A stretch of DNA of 64,000 bases from Haloimpatiens sp042688525 (GTDB taxonomy: Bacteria; Bacillota; Clostridia; Clostridiales; Clostridiaceae): NCBI RefSeq assembly GCF_042688525.2, contig NZ_JBHWAB010000001.1:1426001-1490000 (forward strand). The letters run 5' to 3'. The notes beneath the pieces are model-generated. The model saw only the letters and a program-made list of their open reading frames with translations. It was not told the origin of the DNA and ran no database searches. Shown here in pieces: positions 7,976 to 15,946 of this stretch (positions are counted from its first letter, which is position 1; every line of letters begins with the position of its first letter). The translations under genes and the position numbers were made by a program.

Positions 7976-8677
7976 GTGTTGGACCAGAAAATTTTAGTGG
8001 TAGATGATGAAGAACACATAAGAGAGTTAATAAAATACAATTTAGAGAGTAATGGATATAAGGTCATTTGTGCAGAAAATGGGGTAAAAGCATTAGAAAT
8101 TGCAAAGGAAGAAAGACCTAAACTTATATTACTTGATTTAATGCTTCCAGGCATAGATGGTTACGATGTATGTAAACAAATAAGAGGAGATAAAAACATT
8201 TCATATATTCCAATTATTATGATTACTGCTAAAGGAGAAGAAATTGATAAAATATTAGGATTAGAGCTAGGAGCAGATGATTACATAACTAAACCTTTTT
8301 CTGTACGAGAATTAGTTGCAAGAGTGAAAGCAGTATTGAGAAGAACAAATGTAAAAGTTATAGATAATAATTTTATATTTGGTAATGTTTCTATTGATTT
8401 TCAAAAACATCAAGTATTAAAAAATAATAAAGAAATTGATTTAACATTAAAAGAGTTTGATTTATTACAAATACTAATACAAAATAGAGGCAAAGTGATG
8501 ACTAGAGAAATTCTTTTGGATACAATATGGGGTTATGAATATATTGGGGAAACAAGGACTGTTGACGTACACATAAGACATATTAGAAAAAAAATTGAGG
8601 ATGATGATAAAAATCCTAAATTCATACAAACTATTAGAGGAATAGGATATAGATTTAACTCTGGCGATGAATTATGA
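7976..8677 (+). CDS. phoP: PhoP/PhoB-type response regulator
   Basis: OmpR-family DNA-binding regulator, 233 residues. Receiver domain 1-120 with acidic pocket DDEE, phospho-acceptor Asp54 (LLDLMLPG) and the TKPF lysine; winged-helix domain from about 130 with the recognition region GETRTVDVHIRHIRKK and the RGIGYRF end. GTG start preceded by TAGGAGG. The stop overlaps the start of the kinase gene by 4 nt (ATGA), so the two are translationally coupled. Position directly before a pst operon argues for phosphate-starvation control, hence PhoP rather than another OmpR-type regulator; this is inference from context. Confidence 0.88.
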   Translation: MLDQKILVVDDEEHIRELIKYNLESNGYKVICAENGVKALEIAKEERPKLILLDLMLPGIDGYDVCKQIRGDKNISYIPIIMITAKGEEIDKILGLELGADDYITKPFSVRELVARVKAVLRRTNVKVIDNNFIFGNVSIDFQKHQVLKNNKEIDLTLKEFDLLQILIQNRGKVMTREILLDTIWGYEYIGETRTVDVHIRHIRKKIEDDDKNPKFIQTIRGIGYRFNSGDEL

Positions 8678-10392
8678 AAAAGAAACTAATGGTATACATA
8701 TCTACTTTAATATTAATAACATTATTTGTAATAACTATTCTATTTATTTCTATAGTAAATTTTCAATATGAACAAAATATAAAACAAGAATTAAAACATA
8801 ACAATAAAATAGTTATAAGCTTAATAAAGAGTAATAATATAAAAAGTAAAAAAGTATTTTTTGGCTCAAATTATAAGGATTCTAAAATACGTATCACATA
8901 TATAGATAAACAAGGAAAGGTATTATTTGATTCTGTTGCTGATAGCAATGCTATGGATAATCATAGTAAAAGGAAAGAAGTACAAGTTGCAAGAGTAAAA
9001 GGTGAAGGATATGATAAGAGAACAAGTAAATCAACAGGAAAAAATACTATATATTATGCTAGTGTGCTAGAAGATAAATACATAATAAGAAGTTCTATGT
9101 CAATGGATGTAATAGGAAACTTTACAACTTCATATCTAAGATATTATTTTTTAGTAGTTATACTTGTCTTTTGTATTGCAGTATTATTTTCTAATAAACT
9201 TTCTTATATAATAATAAAGCCTGTAAAAGATTTAGACTTTACTACTTCAAGAATAGCTAAGGGAGAATTAAATAGAAGAGTAAATGTCACGTCCCAAGAT
9301 GAAATAGGAGAGCTAGGAAAAAATTTTAATAAAATGGCAGATGAACTGCAATATAGTCTTAATGATTCTATAGAAAAACAAACTAGATTAGAGGCTATTC
9401 TTAGAAGCATGGATAGTGGAATAATAGCTATAGATAGAAATTTTAAGATAATAATGATAAATCCTTATGCAGAAAAAATATTTGATATTGATACAAATAC
9501 AATAGGTAAGAATCTATTAGATACTATAAGGAATTATGATTTAGAGAAAATTTTTATAAGTAGTAATAATGATTATAATGAAATAAAAATTACTTGGCCC
9601 AGTGAAAGAATATTAAGAATAAAGACAGCTGATATAATAAATAGAAGTGAACATATAGGAACAGTAGCGGTAGTTCAAGATATAACAGATATAAGAAAAT
9701 TAGAAAATATAAGAAGTCAATTTGTAGCAAATGTATCACATGAATTAAAAACACCTTTAACATCTATAAAGGGATTTGCTGAAACTTTAAAGTATGTAGA
9801 TGATTCACAAACCCGTAATAAATTTTTAAATATAATAAATGATGAAGCTGAAAGACTTACGAGATTAATAAGTGATATTTTAGTTCTTTCAGATATTGAA
9901 CAATATAGAGATAATAAAGAAGAATATATTAATGTAAATAATATCATTGATAATATATGTAGTTTAATTAAGAACATGGCAGAAAAGAAGGGAATAGAAT
10001 TAAATATTGTAGGTAATAAAGTACCTCCTATTTTAGGTAACGTTGATCGTTTTAAACAAATGATGATAAATTTAATAGATAATGCTATTAAATACTCAGA
10101 ACGAGGAGATAAGGTATATATAGGAACTAAGAAGGAAAAAAATTTTTGCACTATATGGGTTAAAGATACAGGAATGGGTATTCAAGAAGAACATATCGCA
10201 AGATTATTTGAACGGTTTTATAGAGTAGATAAGGCAAGATCTAGAAGTAAAGGAGGTACTGGACTCGGTCTTGCTATTGTAAAGCATATAGTATTAGGAT
10301 TAAATGGTACTATAGAAGTTGAAAGTGAAGTTGGTGTAGGAAGTAAATTTATTATAAAAGTGCCATATAACACAGAAAAGGTTAGTAACTAG
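8674..10392 (+). CDS. phoR: PhoR-like sensor histidine kinase
   Basis: Membrane sensor kinase partner of the preceding regulator; 572 residues. Domains in order: N-terminal helix (about 8-30), extracytoplasmic sensor region (about 31-158), second helix (about 159-180), HAMP (about 185-240, KPVKDLDFTTSRIAKGELNRRV), PAS (about 250-345, MDSGIIAIDRNFKIIMIN), HisKA with His356 in ANVSHELKTPL, and HATPase_c with the N box (NLIDNAIKYSE), G1 (DTGMGIQ) and G2 (GGTGLGLAIVKHI). All catalytic motifs are intact. HAMP plus PAS is the usual PhoR architecture. Ends before a strong terminator, so phoPR and pst are separate units. Confidence 0.88.
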   Translation: MKKKLMVYISTLILITLFVITILFISIVNFQYEQNIKQELKHNNKIVISLIKSNNIKSKKVFFGSNYKDSKIRITYIDKQGKVLFDSVADSNAMDNHSKRKEVQVARVKGEGYDKRTSKSTGKNTIYYASVLEDKYIIRSSMSMDVIGNFTTSYLRYYFLVVILVFCIAVLFSNKLSYIIIKPVKDLDFTTSRIAKGELNRRVNVTSQDEIGELGKNFNKMADELQYSLNDSIEKQTRLEAILRSMDSGIIAIDRNFKIIMINPYAEKIFDIDTNTIGKNLLDTIRNYDLEKIFISSNNDYNEIKITWPSERILRIKTADIINRSEHIGTVAVVQDITDIRKLENIRSQFVANVSHELKTPLTSIKGFAETLKYVDDSQTRNKFLNIINDEAERLTRLISDILVLSDIEQYRDNKEEYINVNNIIDNICSLIKNMAEKKGIELNIVGNKVPPILGNVDRFKQMMINLIDNAIKYSERGDKVYIGTKKEKNFCTIWVKDTGMGIQEEHIARLFERFYRVDKARSRSKGGTGLGLAIVKHIVLGLNGTIEVESEVGVGSKFIIKVPYNTEKVSN

Positions 10393-10448
10393 ATTTTTAT
10401 AGATTAAAAGGTGAAGTCACAATAAAATAGTATATTTCAGTTGATGAA

Positions 10449-10498
10449 ATCCATGATATGAGTGTAAATTAACACATGCTCATATCATGGATTTTTTA
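10449..10498 (+). terminator. Strong terminator after phoR
   Basis: ATCCATGATATGAG (10449-10462) and CTCATATCATGGAT (10479-10492) form a perfect 14-bp stem followed by TTTTT. Confidence 0.92.
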
Positions 10499-10521
10499 TG
10501 CAATATGTGCTTTTGCTTTTG

Positions 10522-10586
10522 TTAAAATTAGTTAACATTATGTAAATGTTAATTAACAATAGTGTAATAAGTTCTTAACTTTAACA
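10522..10586 (+). promoter_or_regulatory. Pho-box-like repeats upstream of pstS
   Basis: Several TTAACA-type hexamers: TTAAAA (10522), TTAACA (10532), TTAACA (10553), TTAACT (10575), TTAACA (10581), partly at 10-21 bp intervals. PhoP of Bacillus binds direct TTAACA-like repeats at about 11-bp spacing, so this is a plausible PhoP operator for the pst operon. Spacing is only partly regular. Confidence 0.5.
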
Positions 10587-10613
10587 CTGTATTATCAATA
10601 TTGTAATACAGTG
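10585..10613 (+). repeat. Perfect inverted repeat in the pstS leader/promoter
   Basis: CACTGTATTA (10585-10594) and TAATACAGTG (10604-10613) are perfect 10-bp inverted repeats separated by 9 nt, 23 nt before the pstS Shine-Dalgarno. It could be an operator spanning the promoter or an RNA hairpin at the 5' end of the transcript. Confidence 0.75.
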
Positions 10614-10648
10614 GTAGATAACTTTAAATATGGATGGAGGTTAAAAGA

Positions 10649-11536
10649 ATGAAAAGAAAAACTTTTAAGGGTATAATTGCTGCATTAGCAATTACTATGA
10701 CAGCAGGGTTATTTGTAGGGTGTGGAAAAAGTGAAGATAAAACAAATATTAAAAATAATACAGAAATCTCTGGGACAATAACAGCAGTTGGATCATCAGC
10801 ATTACAACCTTTAGTACAGCAGGCATCAAAGAATTTTACAGCTAAAAATCCAAAAGCAATTATTAATGTTCAAGGGGGAGGAAGCGGAGCTGGTTGTAAT
10901 CAAGTTGCAGCTGGTAATGTAGAAATAGGAAACTCTGATGTAGATGCAGAGCTTAAATTAAAAGATAAATCTTTAGCTAAGCACTTAGTTGATCACAAAG
11001 TTTGTGCTATTGGATTTGCAGTAGTAGTTCATAAAGATGTAAAAGTAGATTCATTAACTAAAGATCAAGTACAAGATATATTTACAGGTAAAATCACAAA
11101 TTGGAAAGAAGTAGGGGGAGAAGATAAAAAAATAAATGTTATTAATAGATCAAAATCATCTGGTACTAGAACAGCTTTTAAACAAACAATAATGGACAAA
11201 AAAGATGAAAAAGAAGGATTAGGAACTACTCAGGATTCAAGTGGTAATGTTAGAGTTGCTATGAAACAAACAGAAGGTTCAATAAGTTATTTAGCATTAT
11301 CTTATATAACAGAAGATGTTAAGAAAGATATAAAGATGTTAAAAATTAATGATGTGGAGGCTACAAAAGAAAATATAATTTCTAATGAGTATCCATTTTG
11401 GTCATATGAGCACATGTATACTAAAGGTGAAGCTAAAGGACTTACTAAGGCTTTCTTAGATTACATGATTAGTGAAGATAATAAAGCTACAATTGACAAA
11501 TTAGGATATATACCAATAAGTGACATGAAAAAATAA
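10649..11536 (+). CDS. pstS: Phosphate-binding lipoprotein PstS
   Basis: Extracytoplasmic phosphate receptor of the high-affinity ABC transporter. 295 residues from the ATG at 10649, 8 nt after GGAGG; an in-frame ATG at 10634 overlaps that Shine-Dalgarno and is rejected. Lipoprotein signal peptide with lipobox FVGC, Cys25 being the lipidated residue. Phosphate-contacting loops are intact: TAVGSSALQP, GGGSGAGCNQV, the NSDVD segment and NRSKSSGTRTAF. First gene of pstS-pstC-pstA-pstB-phoU. A hairpin separates it from pstC, fitting the usual higher expression of the binding protein. Confidence 0.96.
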   Translation: MKRKTFKGIIAALAITMTAGLFVGCGKSEDKTNIKNNTEISGTITAVGSSALQPLVQQASKNFTAKNPKAIINVQGGGSGAGCNQVAAGNVEIGNSDVDAELKLKDKSLAKHLVDHKVCAIGFAVVVHKDVKVDSLTKDQVQDIFTGKITNWKEVGGEDKKINVINRSKSSGTRTAFKQTIMDKKDEKEGLGTTQDSSGNVRVAMKQTEGSISYLALSYITEDVKKDIKMLKINDVEATKENIISNEYPFWSYEHMYTKGEAKGLTKAFLDYMISEDNKATIDKLGYIPISDMKK

Positions 11537-11544
11537 TAGATAAA

Positions 11545-11576
11545 ATTAAGAAAGGGTTATTTAAGACCCTTCTTAA
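11545..11576 (+). promoter_or_regulatory. Intercistronic hairpin between pstS and pstC
   Basis: ATTAAGAAAGGGTT (11545-11558) pairs with GACCCTTCTTAAT (11564-11576), with one bulge. No T run follows, so it is more likely an mRNA-stabilising or partial-termination element than a full terminator. Confidence 0.6.
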
Positions 11577-11626
11577 TCTTTAAAATTTAAATATATAATA
11601 AATCTTATAATTAGAGGATTGGTATT

Positions 11627-12517
11627 ATGAAGAAAACAACATTGTGGCAAAAGTTTAAAAATGAATATTTTGGTAAAGGTTTTTCTATATTTTGTGGATT
11701 TCTTATTGTAATTTTAACATTAGCTATAATAGGATTTATAGCTTTTAAAGGAATAAAAACTTTTACAACACATAATTATTCTATAACAAATTTCTTATTT
11801 TCATCAGAATGGAGACCTGATGCAGATAAACCTAAATTTGGTGCTTTAATATTTTTAGTTGCATCAGTTTTAGTGTCACTAGGTGCAGTTTTATTAAGTA
11901 CACCAGTGGGTATAGCATTAGCCATTTTTATGAATTATATATCACCTAAACTGGGGAAAATGATTTTACAACCAGCTATGGAAGTATTTGTAGGTATACC
12001 ATCAGTTGTTTATGGGTGGGTAGGAATCAGTGTACTAATTCCTTTTATAAAAAATATTTTTGGAGGAGTTGGATTTAGTTTACTTGCTGGTATATTAGTA
12101 TTAAGTATAATGATATTACCTACTATTGCTAGTATTTCTTCAGATGCTGTAAGAAGTATACCTAAAGAATATATTGAAGCTTCATACGGGGTGGGTGCTA
12201 CAAGATGGCAAACAATAACAAAAGTAATAATACCATCATCAAAAAATGGTATTTTAACTGGCATTGTTTTGGGTCTTGCTAGAGCGTTTGGTGAAGCATT
12301 AGCAGTTCAAATGGTTATTGGTAATTCCATACGAATGGTAGATAGTTTAATAAAACCAACTACTACATTAACAAGTGTATTGACTATGGATATGGCAAAT
12401 ACTTTGACAGGAACAGCATGGAATGATGCATTATGGTCATTAGCATTGTTATTATTAATAATATCATTTGTGTTTATTTTAATCATAAGAGCTATTGGAA
12501 AAAGAGGTGACATTTAA
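11627..12517 (+). CDS. pstC: Phosphate ABC transporter permease PstC
   Basis: One of the two membrane subunits of the Pst phosphate importer. 296 residues with about six transmembrane helices; the cytoplasmic coupling loop is the EAA-type segment PKEYIEASYGVGATRWQTI near residues 182-200, which docks on PstB. The N-terminus starts with a short basic cytosolic stretch before the first helix. ATG at 11627 with an AGAGGA ribosome binding site. Its stop and the pstA start share one base (TAATG), so translation is coupled. Confidence 0.95.
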   Translation: MKKTTLWQKFKNEYFGKGFSIFCGFLIVILTLAIIGFIAFKGIKTFTTHNYSITNFLFSSEWRPDADKPKFGALIFLVASVLVSLGAVLLSTPVGIALAIFMNYISPKLGKMILQPAMEVFVGIPSVVYGWVGISVLIPFIKNIFGGVGFSLLAGILVLSIMILPTIASISSDAVRSIPKEYIEASYGVGATRWQTITKVIIPSSKNGILTGIVLGLARAFGEALAVQMVIGNSIRMVDSLIKPTTTLTSVLTMDMANTLTGTAWNDALWSLALLLLIISFVFILIIRAIGKRGDI

Positions 12518-13404
12518 TGAATGTTAAGGCTAAAGATAAATTTTGGACGGCAGTATTATATGGAGTTTCAGCTTTAGTCATATTATTATTAATCTCTTTA
12601 ATAGGTTATATTTTATTTAAAGGGAGAAATTTTTTGAGTCCTAAGTTTTTATTTGGAGAACCTAAAATAATGGAAAGTGGAGGAGGAATAGCACCTCAAT
12701 TATTTAATTCTTTTTATATGTTAATCATATCTTTACTAATAAGTGTTCCTTTAGGAGTAGGAGCAGGAATATATTTAGCAGAATACGCAAAAGAAGGTAG
12801 AATTTTAAATTTCATAAGATTATGTATTGAAACATTAGCGTCTCTACCATCTATAGTAGTTGGATTATTTGGACTTATTGTATTTGTTAACATGACAAAT
12901 TGGGGATTTACTCTTTTATCTGGAGCTTTAGCTATAGCTGTTCTTAATTTACCTGCTCTTGCTAGAGTAAGTGAAAATGCTATTAGAACTGTTAAAAGTG
13001 ATATTAAACAAGCAAGTTTAGGATTAGGAGCTACTAAATTTCAAACTATTTGGAAAGTAATGCTGCCAGCAGCATTTCCTCAAATATTGACAGGAGTAAT
13101 ACTTGCAGCTGGTAGAATTTTTGGAGAAGCTGCAGCACTTCTATATACAGCAGGCATGAGTGCACCATCTTTAAATTTTTCAGCTTCAAATTTACTTGGA
13201 AGTTCTTCTCAATTTAATGTATTTAGACCAGCGGAAACTTTATCTGTATATATATGGCAGTTAAATTCGGAAGGAATAATACCTGATGCAGCAGATATTG
13301 CAAATAAGTCATCAGCTGTACTAATAGTGATGGTATTATTGTTTAATGTTTTAGCAAGAATTTTAGGAAAAAAGATACATGAATTATATACTGGTAAAAA
13401 ATAG
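12517..13404 (+). CDS. pstA: Phosphate ABC transporter permease PstA
   Basis: Second membrane subunit of the Pst importer, partner of PstC. 295 residues, six predicted helices; coupling loop VKSDIKQASLGLGATKFQTI near 162-181, and the conserved permease segment GRIFGEAAALLYTAG. Starts with ATG overlapping the pstC stop by one base. The Shine-Dalgarno (AAAGAGGTGA) lies inside the end of pstC. pstB follows after 11 nt. Confidence 0.95.
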   Translation: MNVKAKDKFWTAVLYGVSALVILLLISLIGYILFKGRNFLSPKFLFGEPKIMESGGGIAPQLFNSFYMLIISLLISVPLGVGAGIYLAEYAKEGRILNFIRLCIETLASLPSIVVGLFGLIVFVNMTNWGFTLLSGALAIAVLNLPALARVSENAIRTVKSDIKQASLGLGATKFQTIWKVMLPAAFPQILTGVILAAGRIFGEAAALLYTAGMSAPSLNFSASNLLGSSSQFNVFRPAETLSVYIWQLNSEGIIPDAADIANKSSAVLIVMVLLFNVLARILGKKIHELYTGKK

Positions 13405-13415
13405 GAGGACGTAGT

Positions 13416-14168
13416 ATGACTATATTATATACTAAAAATTTGAATTTATATTATGGAAGTAATCAGGCATTGAAAAATGTAAACACTAGCTTTCAAAAGA
13501 ACACTGTTAATGCACTTATAGGCCCATCTGGATGCGGTAAATCCACTTTTTTAAGAACTTTGAATAGAATGAATGATTTGATAAATAGTGTAAGAATAGA
13601 TGGAGAAGTTATATATGAAAATAAAAATATATATTCTGAAAAATGGGATGTAATAGAACTTAGGAAAAAAGTAGGAATGGTTTTTCAGAAGCCAAATCCT
13701 TTTCCAATGACTATATATGATAATGTATCTTATGGACCCAAAATACATGGAATAAAAGAAAAAAAGAAATTAGATGAAATAGTTGAAAAAAGTTTAAAAG
13801 GTGCAGCTTTATGGGAAGAAGTAAAAGATAGACTTAAAAAAAATGGTATGGGACTATCAGGAGGTCAACAGCAAAGATTATGTATTGCGAGAACTCTTGC
13901 TGTAGAACCAGAAGTTATATTAATGGATGAACCTACATCTGCATTAGATCCTATATCAACTTTAAAGGTTGAAGAATTAATACAAAATTTAAAGCAAAAA
14001 TATACGGTAATAATTGTTACTCACAATATGCAGCAGGCGGGTAGAGTATCTGATAATACAATGTTTTTCTTAAATGGTGAGATAATTGAAAGTGATAAAA
14101 CTGAAGATATATTTTATAGACCTAAAGATAAGAGAACAGAGGACTATATTACTGGTAGATTCGGTTAA
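13416..14168 (+). CDS. pstB: Phosphate ABC transporter ATPase PstB
   Basis: Cytosolic ATPase driving the Pst phosphate importer. 250 residues, the family norm. Walker A GPSGCGKST near 33-41, Q-loop MVFQKPNPFP (PNPFP is typical of PstB), ABC signature LSGGQQQR, Walker B VILMDEPTSALDP and the H-loop VTHNMQQA. Preceded by TAGGAGG. Last transporter gene before phoU. Confidence 0.97.
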   Translation: MTILYTKNLNLYYGSNQALKNVNTSFQKNTVNALIGPSGCGKSTFLRTLNRMNDLINSVRIDGEVIYENKNIYSEKWDVIELRKKVGMVFQKPNPFPMTIYDNVSYGPKIHGIKEKKKLDEIVEKSLKGAALWEEVKDRLKKNGMGLSGGQQQRLCIARTLAVEPEVILMDEPTSALDPISTLKVEELIQNLKQKYTVIIVTHNMQQAGRVSDNTMFFLNGEIIESDKTEDIFYRPKDKRTEDYITGRFG

Positions 14169-14214
14169 TTTTTTAATTTAAATTAATTGATATATATTAT
14201 GAGAGGTGTTTAAT

Positions 14215-14871
14215 GTGCTAAGAGAAAATTTTGAATCTAGTTTAGAAGGACTTCATAATGAACTTTTAAGAATGGGCAGTATAGTAGAAAAACAAATTTG
14301 TTTATGTATTGAAGCTTTGGTAAATCAAAATGAAACATTAGCAAAACAAATAATAAAAGATGATGACATTGTTGATAATATGCAAAAATCAATAGAAGAT
14401 AGATGCATAAAGCTAATAGCTATGCAGCATCCTTTAGCAGGTGATTTAAGAAATATTTTTACAACTAGTAAAATAGTTACGGATTTAGAGAGAATAGCAG
14501 ATCATGCAGTTGATATAGCTAAGATTACACTAAGATTAAAAAATGAAATTTATATTAAAGAACTTATAGATATACCAAATATGTTTGATATTGTAGAAGA
14601 AATGTTAAAAGAATCATTAGATGCATATGTAGAAGGAAATGTTGACAAAGCTTATATTGTATGTAAAAAGGATGATAAAGTAGATGCTATATATAAACAG
14701 ATATTTAGTGAACTGTTAGTTTTGATGATGAAAGAAACAAAAACTATAAATCAGGCTACTCAGTTTTTATTTATATGCAAGTTTTTAGAAAGAATAGCAG
14801 ATCACATAACTAATATATGTGAATGGACAATATATTTAGTTACAGGAGATCAAGTAGATTTAAATGAATAA
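14215..14871 (+). CDS. phoU: Phosphate signalling protein PhoU
   Basis: Metal-binding helical protein that links Pst activity to PhoR and lowers Pho expression when phosphate is plentiful. 218 residues from the GTG at 14215, chosen because it lies 5-6 nt after GAGAGGTGT; the GTG at 14206 is within that site. Two PhoU repeats, each with a D/E-rich helix motif: TDLERIADHAVDIAK near 87-101 and KFLERIADHITNICE near 190-204. Directly follows pstB as in most pst operons. Confidence 0.95.
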   Translation: MLRENFESSLEGLHNELLRMGSIVEKQICLCIEALVNQNETLAKQIIKDDDIVDNMQKSIEDRCIKLIAMQHPLAGDLRNIFTTSKIVTDLERIADHAVDIAKITLRLKNEIYIKELIDIPNMFDIVEEMLKESLDAYVEGNVDKAYIVCKKDDKVDAIYKQIFSELLVLMMKETKTINQATQFLFICKFLERIADHITNICEWTIYLVTGDQVDLNE

Positions 14872-15002
14872 CTAAATTTTTTCATATATGGATAAAAGTT
14901 ATTTATATATTAAGTTATTTTTGTTATGTAAAAGTTCAGGGAATAAATAAAATAAAAAATGCAAAAACTAATGTAGAAATTTAAGTATAGGAGTAATTAA
15001 AT

Positions 15003-15830
15003 ATGAAAAAAAAATTAATATGGATTTTAGTTAGTTTTTGTATATTTTCCTTTAGTGCTTGTGGCAGTGTAAAAAAACAAGAAAATGATGAAAATAAGAA
15101 GAATGAGAATAATGTAGTAGTAGTGAGCAATAGTACATTTGCACCTTTAGCAAAAGAATTGGTGGAAAATTATAATGTAAACAGCAAATATAATATTAAT
15201 ATAGAAATATTAGAAAGAAAAGAGCTAGCAAAAAAAATAAAAGATAAAGATAATTATGTTTCAATAGGGTATAGTAAATTGAAAATTAAGGATTTACAAG
15301 AAGAAATGATAGGAATTGAAGGATTAGCCATAATAGTTAACAAAAATAATAAACTTGATAATATAACAAGTGAACAAATGAAAAATATTTATATAAATAA
15401 AATAAAAAATTTTAATGAACTAAACAATAAAAGTCAACAAATTAAACCTATAGTATATGAAAATAAAGAAAATGTTATTCAAAAGGCTTTTGAAGATAAT
15501 ATATTAAATAAGCCTGTAAAAGAAAATATAAAAGGAAATATAGAATATGCTTCAGATGTAGAATATGTAAAAAAAATTATAAAAGATGATGAAAATTCTA
15601 TAGGATATATACCTTTAATGAGTGTTGATGATAGTGTAAAAATGATAAAATTAAATGGAGTTACATTAAATGTTAATAGTTTAAAAAGTGATTTATATAA
15701 AGCGTCAATACCTATTTATCTTCAGTACCATGATATGGAACAAGATATGCTTAATGATTTTATAAGATATGTAAAAAGCGATAATGGAAAAAAGGTCATA
15801 AATAAGTATTGTATAGAATCAAACTCCTAA
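15003..15830 (+). CDS. Divergent PstS-like substrate-binding lipoprotein
   Basis: Predicted lipoprotein (lipobox FSAC, Cys20) with the overall pattern of a PstS-type periplasmic-binding protein: an N-terminal VVVVSNSTFAPLAKELVENYN strand-helix that aligns with TAVGSSALQPLVQQ of PstS, then SEQMKNIYINKIKNFNEL matching the PstS KDQVQDIFTGKITNWKEV region, and a C-terminal MLNDFIRYVKSDNGKKVI. 275 residues. The phosphate-contacting loops (GGSGAG, SKSSGTR) are absent, so it probably does not bind phosphate like PstS. It follows phoU by 131 bp and may be read from the pst promoter or alone. Could be a Pho-system sensor or adhesin-like paralogue; unproven. Confidence 0.7.
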   Translation: MKKKLIWILVSFCIFSFSACGSVKKQENDENKKNENNVVVVSNSTFAPLAKELVENYNVNSKYNINIEILERKELAKKIKDKDNYVSIGYSKLKIKDLQEEMIGIEGLAIIVNKNNKLDNITSEQMKNIYINKIKNFNELNNKSQQIKPIVYENKENVIQKAFEDNILNKPVKENIKGNIEYASDVEYVKKIIKDDENSIGYIPLMSVDDSVKMIKLNGVTLNVNSLKSDLYKASIPIYLQYHDMEQDMLNDFIRYVKSDNGKKVINKYCIESNS

Positions 15831-15848
15831 AAAGGAGTTTTTCTTCTT
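15821..15848 (+). terminator. Terminator overlapping the end of the PstS-like gene
   Basis: AAACTCC (15821-15827) pairs with GGAGTTT (15834-15840) around TAAAAA, the stop codon being in the loop; a T-rich tract follows. Confidence 0.8.
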
Positions 15849-15946
15849 TTTGATTATACATTGACGAAGATAGCTAATTAATGTAATATAACATAATAGA
15901 TGCTTTAATTTTATAATGTAAATGTTGGGAGGAAATGTAGAAATTA

